Assembly (NCBI GenBank): GCA_965222535.1
Contig: OZ244957.1
Span: 1,302,001-1,366,000, forward strand
Length of the DNA stretch: 64,000 nucleotides
Direction: 5' to 3'
Origin: G965222535 sp965222535
Lineage (GTDB): Bacteria; Pseudomonadota; Gammaproteobacteria; HK1
The translations under genes were made by a program, and so were the position numbers. Position 1 is the first letter of the stretch. Every line of letters begins with the position of its first letter. The notes under the pieces were generated by a model that worked only from the letters and a program-made list of their open reading frames with translations, searched no databases and was not told the DNA's origin. Of this stretch, positions 43,551-50,410 are shown one piece after another.

Positions 43551-44032
43551 AGATTGTCACCGACGCCTGCTGCTTGATTAACTTGATCGCAGGAGGTTGT
43601 ATTGAAGCTGTCCTGCGACTGCCTGAATGCAGGTTTCTGGTTGCTCCCGTCGTGCTTGAGGAATGTGCGCGGCATCGCCAAGTTGCTGAGCGCGAAATCG
43701 CTGCTGGAGCATTAGGGCTTATAGCCAGCGATGACGTTCTAGGTGACCGTTTTCTTGAACTGCTGGATTATGGATTGGGTCAAGGTGAAACCGAATCCAT
43801 CGCATTATGCGAGCACTACTCCCACTATACCTTCGCCAGCGATGACAAACGGGCGCGAGCAGTTGGATGTGAACTGCTTGGCGAGGAACGGGTAACGGGT
43901 ACTTTGGGGCTACTGCAACGCGCTATCGCTGCTGACAGAGCGTCCGCTGGGGAGGCGGTTGCGTGGGTTGAGACAATGCGTAAAGCAGGCGCTTATCTTC
44001 CTCCAGTTAATGAGGGTTTTTTCGTGTTTTAG
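43547..44032 (+). CDS. PIN-like nuclease, cassette gene 4
   Basis: A 161-residue PIN-domain protein with the expected acidic set: KIVTDACCLINLI (first Asp), VVLEEC (Glu), GLGQGETESIALCEHY (the G-x-GE-x2-AI step), and FASDDKRARAVG (last Asp pair). PIN proteins are metal-dependent RNases and are typical toxins of type II toxin-antitoxin pairs; those encoded next to XRE-ImmA proteins form a recurring pair. It begins at GTG with a four-base overlap with gene 3. A family A-like hairpin at 44068-44108 follows its stop. Confidence 0.82.
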   Translation: MKIVTDACCLINLIAGGCIEAVLRLPECRFLVAPVVLEECARHRQVAEREIAAGALGLIASDDVLGDRFLELLDYGLGQGETESIALCEHYSHYTFASDDKRARAVGCELLGEERVTGTLGLLQRAIAADRASAGEAVAWVETMRKAGAYLPPVNEGFFVF

Positions 44033-44067
44033 CGGTAGCTGGAATGTCAGGTCTAATATTACTACAG

Positions 44068-44108
44068 GGCACCCCGAAGAATCCACAAAGCAGGTTTTTA
44101 GAGGTGCT
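44068..44108. repeat. Family A-type hairpin, degraded, after the PIN gene
   Basis: GCACCCCGAAGAATCCACAA opposes GCAGGTTTTTAGAGGTGC; only the outer part pairs. It may work as a terminator for the four-gene cassette. Confidence 0.55.
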
Positions 44109-44118
44109 CATCGGCGCT

Positions 44119-44358
44119 TTAAAGTGCTCTGGAGCGCGCTTCTTCGTACAAATCGAAGTCTTGGGCATAGACTCTTTCGATTTTGCGCCTGATATCTGGG
44201 TCGCTTTCAACCACGTCGTGGAGGAAAGCGTATTGGCTATTCCTCCTGTCGGCTAGCTGCGTAATCCCTCGCCAGTTGGCATAGTTGGCGTGTGCCAAGG
44301 AATACATGGTGTAAATTTTATCCAGAAAGGGAACATTGCGCCGCAGGCGCTCCTTGAT
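44119..44358 (-). pseudogene. 3' fragment of an unknown gene, cut by B copy 5
   Basis: The minus strand encodes KIKERLRRNVPFLDKIYTMYSLAHANYANWRGITQLADRRNSQYAFLHDVVESDPDIRRKIERVYAQDFDLYEEARSRAL and stops. The end (RKIERVYAQDFDLYEEA) resembles C-termini of sulfotransferase-family proteins, a tentative match. Upstream the frame breaks at the start of B copy 5, so the rest of the gene was lost. Confidence 0.5.
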
Positions 44359-44760
44359 TTTTCTGAAAAACCAAGCGCAGCTTGTTTTTCAGGATTAAAA
44401 AACGCTTCAGATTCCAGAGCCTTACCCGAAGCTATTCCAGAGTGTTGGGAAGGGATTCGGGCGGCGCTCTGGGATCTTTAATATTTTTAATCCTGAGATG
44501 CTAGGCGTTGCCTAGCACATCTCAGGAGAATAAGGATGGTAAAGACGTTTGTATTGGGGGAAGGGTGAAGGCGTGTGTAACGCACCTAAACGCTTTACTC
44601 CCTTTCCCCAAACCCCTATCCCCAGTATCTCCTGCGCTCTCGCCTCGACGCCGTGCATGGCCGAGGACGGTAGTAAGGCTCTGGTATGGCTTCGGGCAAT
44701 GTGCTGGAGGAGAAGATTGTTTTCGGCAATCATTACATGGTGCCGCTGACCGGTCTATGC
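44358..44760 (+). repeat. Family B repeat, copy 5, with two palindromes
   Basis: It contains the copy 2 palindrome (CTGAAAAACCAAGCGCAGCTTG type at 44364-44393) and, about 100 bases on, the copy 1 palindrome (CTGAGATGCTAGGCGTTGCC / TAGCACATCTCAG at about 44492-44526), then GGAGAATAAGGATGGTAAAG and the G-/C-rich arms, and ends with the C motif ATTACATGGTGCCGCTGACC. The presence of both palindromes suggests a fusion of two B copies. Nothing else is seen in the gap 44033-44864. Confidence 0.75.
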
Positions 44761-44864
44761 CGCTCAGCGTACGTCGCGCCGCAGGCGCTCCCAGTAAAAT
44801 TAAAACTCTGCGCGGGACCGCTTGGTTGAAACGTCTGCTTGGGTAAAACTCTCGGAGTGCTTCC

Positions 44865-46511
44865 ATGACGCGCGTTGCTCTGTTCTCTGGCGGGGAGATG
44901 ATCCTGTATGCGCGGCATGGCGCGCAACTGCCGCCGCCGCTTACATTTGGTGCGACCGCCGCCGGGTATGCTGATTTTGCGGCGTGCTTGCACAGTCATC
45001 CCCGAAGTCCGATCCAACTGCTCATAGACGTCACTGAGGAAGAGTTTCGCGAGCAGGCGACGCCGTGCGTTTATGGTGGCGAACGCCGTGAACTATGGCG
45101 CGCCCGAGGGCGACGTTTGTTTGGCGACGCGTCGTACCATTATGCAAAGCTGCAGGGGCGCGAGATAGGCGGGCGCCGCGATGACCGGGTGTTATTCAGC
45201 GCCATCAACCGCGCCGAGCAATGGCTATCCCCGTGGCTTTCCGCGATCGCTGAGCAGGATATTCCGCTGATCGGCATCTCGTCGCTGCCTTTGCTGACCA
45301 CCCAACTGCTGCGCTGGTTGCGGATTGACAGCGAACAAGCGCTGCTGATCTCGCTGCAGCGCAGCGGTAATCTGCGACAGAGCTTTTTCCAGCAACGCCA
45401 GTTGAAGGTCAGTCGACTGGCAATTCGCGCGCATCTTCCCGAGATCACTCTGGCAGCGTTTGTGCAGCATGAATTGGGCAGCATTCGCCACTATTTGCAT
45501 CGCTCAAAGCTGATTGCGAGTGACACTCGCTTGGCGGTGTACGTGCTCGCCAACCAAACACTGTATAACGCTTTGACAGCGCCGGCGAGTACTCCGCGCA
45601 ACCTCGATCGAATGCAGTGCGTCTTATTGGATGTAGCGCCTCACGTACAGCGTCTGGCAAAGCGGCTGCGCCTGCATGTCGCTACGCATGCCCCAGCAAG
45701 TAACGGCAGCGCTGCCGACACAGGCAGCGGGGACGCCGCGAATATGCTGTTTGCGTTATGGGCCTGCAAAAAAGGAGTGCGCAATCATTACGCCAGTACA
45801 CAACAGCGGTATCGCTATCGGCTTGCCCAGATCAAACGCGGCCTGCTGGTGGGTGCCTGCATGGTGCTGCTCGGCAGTCTGGGGTATGGCGCATGGCAGA
45901 CGCTGCTGGGACTCCGGCTGGAAAGCGCCGCCGCTGCGCTGAAGGACAAGGTGGCAAGCCATAGTACTCGCTACCAGCAGCTCAAAAGCTCCCTACCACC
46001 GATTCCGTTACCCTCAATCCAGTTGCAGGAAGTCGTGCAACTGGCGCGGCGCTTAGAGCAACAGCGCGATCGCGCCGACCCGTTGCGCATGATGCAGATC
46101 ATAAGCCGCGGGGTTGCCGCCACTGATGGTTTGGATATGCAGCGATTGACGTGGACTGTTAGCAGCGACACGGCTTCCAAGCTGCTGTCCGCGACCGCCA
46201 CGAAAGCGCCCTCGAGTACGCCCGCGGCGAGCAGCGCGGGCGCTGCTGCGGGCGCACCACCGCTATACCTCATCGCTGTCATTGAAGGCGAAGTGAACGC
46301 CGAGATCGATTACCCCTTGGCGGTCGAGCGCGTCATCCATTTTGCCGCTGTGCTGCGCGCCTTGCCGGAGGTCGCATCCGTGGCGGTGCTGTCACTGCCT
46401 TTCAGCTTGGACACCCCGCGTGCTGAAAGCAGCGGTGCAGGCCGCAGTCGGTTTAAAGTCCAGCTTGCCTTGCGTGCCGCTGCAGCGCCGCCCGGGGCGG
46501 CATCACGATGA
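44865..46511 (+). CDS. PilM/MshI-like bitopic membrane protein
   Basis: A 548-residue protein with one membrane helix near residues 325-347 (GLLVGACMVLLGSLGYGAWQTLLGL). The cytoplasmic N-terminal part is like the actin-like ATPase-fold proteins of type IV pilus or type II secretion assembly (ISLQRSGNLRQSFFQQRQLKVSRLAIRA, then LLDVAPHVQRLAKRLRLH). After the helix comes a predicted coiled coil and a periplasmic region. I recognise it as a pilus-associated protein family of beta/gammaproteobacteria, not as a named gene. It overlaps the next gene by four bases (ATGA), forming a pair like PilM-N with PilO. Confidence 0.55.
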   Translation: MTRVALFSGGEMILYARHGAQLPPPLTFGATAAGYADFAACLHSHPRSPIQLLIDVTEEEFREQATPCVYGGERRELWRARGRRLFGDASYHYAKLQGREIGGRRDDRVLFSAINRAEQWLSPWLSAIAEQDIPLIGISSLPLLTTQLLRWLRIDSEQALLISLQRSGNLRQSFFQQRQLKVSRLAIRAHLPEITLAAFVQHELGSIRHYLHRSKLIASDTRLAVYVLANQTLYNALTAPASTPRNLDRMQCVLLDVAPHVQRLAKRLRLHVATHAPASNGSAADTGSGDAANMLFALWACKKGVRNHYASTQQRYRYRLAQIKRGLLVGACMVLLGSLGYGAWQTLLGLRLESAAAALKDKVASHSTRYQQLKSSLPPIPLPSIQLQEVVQLARRLEQQRDRADPLRMMQIISRGVAATDGLDMQRLTWTVSSDTASKLLSATATKAPSSTPAASSAGAAAGAPPLYLIAVIEGEVNAEIDYPLAVERVIHFAAVLRALPEVASVAVLSLPFSLDTPRAESSGAGRSRFKVQLALRAAAAPPGAASR

Positions 46512-47125
46512 TTGAGCCGCCTCTGAGTCGTCAACTGTGGCGCGATCTGCGCTTACCCCTGCTGCTGTTGCTGCTGGTTGTCGGTGCCAGCGCCGGTATT
46601 GCTTTCACCACCATCAATTTCTCAAACCAGTGGCAACAGGCTTACCAACAGCACCAGCAGCAATGGCGAACGCTGCGCCAGAACCACCACCAGTTGGAAC
46701 AAGACCAGCAGCGGATCGACACTTGGTTGCCGGCTTTTGAAACCCTCCGTCAACAGGGTTTCATCGGCGAAGAAGATCGCTTAGCCTGGGTGAACGCGCT
46801 GTACGCGGCCGCCGATCGGGTACAACTGCCAGCGTTGCACCACCGCTTTGATGCGCAACGCAATTATGATCCCAAAGGGGTGCCCGTCAGCAGCGGAATC
46901 AAACTGCAGGTCAGCAGGATGACCATCCAAGCCGAGTTACTGCACGAAGAGGATCTGCTGCGCTTATTGCGCTCGCTCGCTCACTACACTGGCGCGTGGT
47001 ATAAATTGCAGCACTGCTCGCTGCAACGCAACCGACAAGCCGTAGCGCAGCCGTTGGTCGCTGGCAACCTGACCGCAGTATGCAGCTTGGACTGGATTAC
47101 CGGCTCGATCAACCGCGCTCCCTAA
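46508..47125 (+). CDS. PilO/GspM-like small membrane protein
   Basis: A 205-residue protein: cytoplasmic start, one membrane helix (LPLLLLLLVVGASAGIAFTTINF), a coiled coil rich in glutamine (QQAYQQHQQQWRTLRQNHHQLEQDQQRIDTWLPAFETL), and a small periplasmic domain. The layout is that of PilO/GspM-type assembly proteins. It overlaps the preceding PilM-like gene by four bases. No other pilus gene is near; the pair is an orphan here. Confidence 0.6.
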   Translation: MIEPPLSRQLWRDLRLPLLLLLLVVGASAGIAFTTINFSNQWQQAYQQHQQQWRTLRQNHHQLEQDQQRIDTWLPAFETLRQQGFIGEEDRLAWVNALYAAADRVQLPALHHRFDAQRNYDPKGVPVSSGIKLQVSRMTIQAELLHEEDLLRLLRSLAHYTGAWYKLQHCSLQRNRQAVAQPLVAGNLTAVCSLDWITGSINRAP

Positions 47126-47126
47126 T

Positions 47127-47528
47127 ACATACCGGTGTTACTTGAAGATGCTTGATGGGTGAGGGAGACCGTTTTGTGCACCTCGTTGAGTCGCGCTGCA
47201 TTTGACGCTCTGGAAAGGGCTTCGGGCAGTGCTCTGGAATGGCTTCGGGCGATGTCTCTGGGATCTTTTAATATTTTAATCCGCAAACAGCACAAGCTGC
47301 GCTTGGCAGTTGCGGAGAGATTTGCATAAAAGAGGGTTAGATGGGGGGAAGGGTAAGGGCGTGTTTAGCACCCCTAAACGCGGTACTCCCTTCCCTCAAA
47401 CCCCTAAACCCCAGGATCTCCTGCGCCCTCGCCTCGACGCCGTGCAGGGCCGAGGGCGGGTAGTAAGGCTCTGGGATGAGAGCATGACAATAGCCCTTTC
47501 CTGCATCTTCAAGTAGCATGAGTATAGG
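47127..47528 (+). repeat. Family B repeat, copy 6 (complete)
   Basis: The clearest copy: ATACCGGTGTTACTTGAAGA at 47129 and, inverted, GCATCTTCAAGTAGCATGAG then TATAGG at the end, giving terminal inverted repeats of about 20 bases. The central palindrome is a third kind (CCGCAAACAGCACAAGCTGC / TTGGCAGTTGCGG). GGGGGGAAGGGTAAGGGCGT and GTACTCCCTTCCCTCAAACC are the inner arms. It carries no gene. Confidence 0.9.
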
Positions 47529-47587
47529 TCGCTTTTGCAGGTGAAAATGACCCCGGTTTGCTTTGTGCTGACATGAGGACAGCTCCG

Positions 47588-48478
47588 ATGCAGATCCCGA
47601 ATATCGATTTCAGCCGCTACCGGCAACAACAGCCCAGTTCATGGCTGGATCTCGGTCAGCAAGTACCGCAGGCCTTGACGACGGATGGTTTTATGACAGT
47701 AACCGGGATTGACGTCAGCGATGATTTACGCAACCGCATGTTCCAATTGTGTAAAACCTTTTTCGCCCAACCGCTGGCGACGAAAAAGCGTTGGGGCTAC
47801 AGCAGCGCCGCGGAAAATTTTGGCTACCAAGGAGTCGCCGAAGAATATTTGGCACCCGGTACGACCGCTGACCTGAAAGAAGCCTTCACAATGAGCAACG
47901 TCCATCACATGCAGCACCATCACAACCGTTGGCCATCCGAACAATTTATGCAGTTGGCGATTGAATTTCACGCCGCCTGCCTACAGGCAGCTTTCAGGGT
48001 CTTGCGTGCACTAGCAGCCGCACTCGCCGCGGTGGGCCATACGGCGACACCTTTGGAGCCATCAGGGGCCGCACCACATACCGATTACGGAAGCATCACG
48101 CTGCTATTTCAAGATGGCGTTGAGGGGCTTGAGTTACGCGATAAACAACAGGCCTAGCACGCAGTGGCTGCGTGCCAAGATCGCGTGGTTATCAATACCG
48201 GCGATATAATGGAACGATGGACGAACGGTCAATGCCGCTCTACACTGCACCGTGTTCGCGCCATGGTTGGACCGCAGGAGCGCTATTCGATCGCGCTGTT
48301 TGTTGATCCCGATGCAGACACTGTTATTGAGCCTATCGCCAGTTGCATTGACGCGCAACATCCTCACGGTTTCCTGCGATTACCGCTGGCGAACACATTC
48401 AACAGCGCATCCGGGCGAGAAACGGTGATTATACGTGATCATCACACCCCCCTGTGCGTCTTGTCCAGAGCCTTATGA
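47588..48478 (+). pseudogene. Isopenicillin-N-synthase-like 2OG-Fe(II) oxygenase with amber stop
   Basis: The 296-codon frame is intact except for one in-frame TAG at 48155-48157. Before it: PNIDFSRYRQQQPSSWLDLGQQVPQALTTDGFMTVTGIDV, FFAQPLATKKRWGYSSAAENFGYQGVAEEYLAPGTTADLKEAF, and PHTDYGSITLLFQDGVEGLELRD with the H-x-D iron ligands. After it: HAVAACQDRVVINTGDIMERWTNGQCRSTLHRVRAMVGPQERYSIALFVDPDADT with the third His and the R-x-S 2OG site. The family has Trp at the stop position (TGG to TAG fits), so this is a young nonsense mutation or a readthrough gene. Substrate unknown. Confidence 0.85.
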
Positions 48479-48512
48479 ACGCCGAAAGCAAATATATAAC
48501 CTGCTGATATTT

Positions 48513-48625
48513 ATGGGAACCTTGAGAAACCTCAACGGGATGGGGGGGGCGGAAGGGGTACCATCATCTGTATCGTAAGCCGTTGATTTGTAACCCTTCA
48601 CCCAATAGACAAGCCCTTATGGGTA
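48513..48625 (-). repeat. Family A repeat, copy n, no hairpin
   Basis: GGGAACCTTGAGAAACCTCA, GGGATGGGGGGGGCGGAAGG, core ATCGTAAGCCGTTGATTTGT and CCCTTCACCCAATAGACAAG. The terminal hairpin is missing. Confidence 0.85.
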
Positions 48626-48980
48626 TTATTCTTCATATCAGGAACACTACCAAGGGGCATCTTGGGGGTTCGTTTTTAAGATGGTATGCTGTTGTTTCTA
48701 TTTGCCGCTGGTACCTTTGCGGATGTTATACTGCGAGAGCAACGGGTAAGGCTGTAGCGTCGCTCTCCTGATGGTAAGCTCCCTCACTGACGATAAGCGT
48801 TGCGAAGCGACAGCCTAGGTATTGCGCGCATGAGTCGGCATTGTCTTGACAGGGTTTGGAAAAACTTGAATGGCATCGGGCGTGGGTGGAGAGAAACCAC
48901 TGCTGTCGGTCGTATAAGGTCTTGCATCAAAAGCCCAACATTGCAGATAGGTTGGTATTTCACGAATCAGAGAGCAGTGC
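48626..48980. other. Intergenic region, nothing recognised
   Basis: No gene or repeat is supported between A copy n and the small frame at 48981. Confidence 0.4.
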
Positions 48981-49295
48981 ATGTTTGAGCATCTATTATC
49001 TATACTCCTCCCTTGGATGAACGAACTTCCGACAAATTCAGATGGCGAGGGGATGAGTATTGGCGTCAGGATTGCTTTATTGATGTACTACGATATCAAT
49101 GGTCGTTACCGTAAGTTCAAGAGGTTAGCCAAGATAGAGGGCCGTAGTGATTCCATGCTATTCCAGATATGGTGGAGAAAAAAGCCCCTATACAGGCTTG
49201 GCTACGCAGAAAACCGTTCGCCAAGCAAGCTGCATATGTATTTTGGCAATATGGAATACAACAGACCGTGGTATGCGCCTTGGTACAAGTATTGA
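48981..49295 (+). CDS. Short hypothetical protein, doubtful
   Basis: A 104-residue frame: MFEHLLSILLPWMNELPTNSDGEGMSIGVRIALLMYYDINGRYRKFKRLAKIEGRSDSMLFQIWWRKKPLYRLGYAEN... I do not recognise it. It is rich in aromatic and basic residues and lies in AT-rich DNA between two family A copies. It may be a real small protein or the remains of a larger gene. The rest of the gap to 49591 holds no recognisable gene. Confidence 0.35.
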   Translation: MFEHLLSILLPWMNELPTNSDGEGMSIGVRIALLMYYDINGRYRKFKRLAKIEGRSDSMLFQIWWRKKPLYRLGYAENRSPSKLHMYFGNMEYNRPWYAPWYKY

Positions 49296-49591
49296 TGCCA
49301 TTGCAATGAATGCTTCCCCAGAGGAGGGCGTGCAGCGGCGCTGTTGGCTGGCTCTGATGGAGAGGCAGCGCCACGCGCTTCAGGCAAACGTGTGCCACAA
49401 AAATTAAGTCTTGCAGCTTGTGATCCTGAGCGTCTGCTTGCGCTCCAACCCAATACCCACTTCAATCGCCTCATCCTCATCTGAGACAGGATGCGGGTGG
49501 GCGGTAGCGATCGAAGAGTCGTCCCTGCAACATACCACGGGAAGTGAAATCAGCTGTATGTCAGCGACAAAACGCCCTTGAATTCCCTGCC

Positions 49592-49742
49592 GGGAACCCC
49601 AAAAAAAACTAAAATGGGATGGGGTTTGGCGGAGGGGAGAGCATCACTTGTAACGTAAGCCGTTGATTGATAACCATTCCCCCAATAGACAAACCCCGCA
49701 TGGCACCTTAAAAAGCGAGCGAAGCTGGTTTTTCGAGGTGCC
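49592..49742 (-). repeat. Family A repeat, copy o (complete)
   Basis: GGGAACCCCAAAAAAAACTA, GGGATGGGGTTTGGCGGAGG, core ACTTGTAACGTAAGCCGTTG, CATTCCCCCAATAGACAAAC, and hairpin GGCACCTTAAAAAGCGAGCG / AAGCTGGTTTTTCGAGGTGCC. It ends 46 bases before the aprB start, so aprB transcription must begin in the short gap or in or beyond the repeat. Confidence 0.92.
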
Positions 49743-49788
49743 CTAATATACCCTTTCCCCAATATAACACCACAATAGGCGTGCCTCT

Positions 49789-50253
49789 ATGCCAACGTAC
49801 GTACGCACCGACAAATGCGACGGTTGTAAGGGGCAGGATAAAGCTGCCTGCATGTATGTTTGCCCCCATGATTTGATGGCACTTGACAAGGATGGCTCGC
49901 AGACCGGTCATGCCATGAAGGCTTGGAACCAGGAACCAGAGCAATGCTGGGAGTGCTATGCTTGCGTCAAGAGCTGCCCTCAGCAAGCGATCGAAGTGCG
50001 CCATTATGCTGACGTCGTGCCGTTGGGTGCCAGCGTACAACCGCTGCGCGGCAGCTTGTCTATCTTATGGACGATCAAATTCCGTAACGGCAAGATTAAA
50101 CGCTTCGATTTTCCGATCCGCACAACCCCCGAGGGCTCCGCCAACCCTTACGGCAATACCCCGGCACCAGTAATGGCTGAGATCAGCGACCCCAGCATTT
50201 TGTTCACCCGCAGCACGCATCGCTGCGATATGAGTCAATTCATCGAAAGCTGA
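49789..50253 (+). CDS. aprB: Adenylylsulfate reductase beta subunit
   Basis: A 154-residue iron-sulfur subunit of APS reductase. It has two [4Fe-4S] sites: CDGCKGQDKAACMYVCPHDLM and CWECYACVKSCPQQA. Then the C-terminal tail (GSLSILWTIKFRNGKIKRFDFPIRTTPEGSANPYGNTPAP) wraps around AprA. It is cytoplasmic and passes electrons to AprA's FAD. In sulfur oxidisers it works in reverse, forming APS from sulfite and AMP. It is followed by aprA after a 157-base gap, longer than usual. Confidence 0.96.
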   Translation: MPTYVRTDKCDGCKGQDKAACMYVCPHDLMALDKDGSQTGHAMKAWNQEPEQCWECYACVKSCPQQAIEVRHYADVVPLGASVQPLRGSLSILWTIKFRNGKIKRFDFPIRTTPEGSANPYGNTPAPVMAEISDPSILFTRSTHRCDMSQFIES

Positions 50254-50410
50254 GGATGCGGCGTTGGGGTTGCCTTCTTTATCAGCGATCAGTGCATGTA
50301 CGGCGGATTTTGCTGCAACCAGCCGTTATTCCTGCTGCGCCGGCCTTCCTTCCCACAGGACGCTGGCGCAGCGTAGCTTTTGTATAACACTTTAAATTAT
50401 CAATCCGTTG

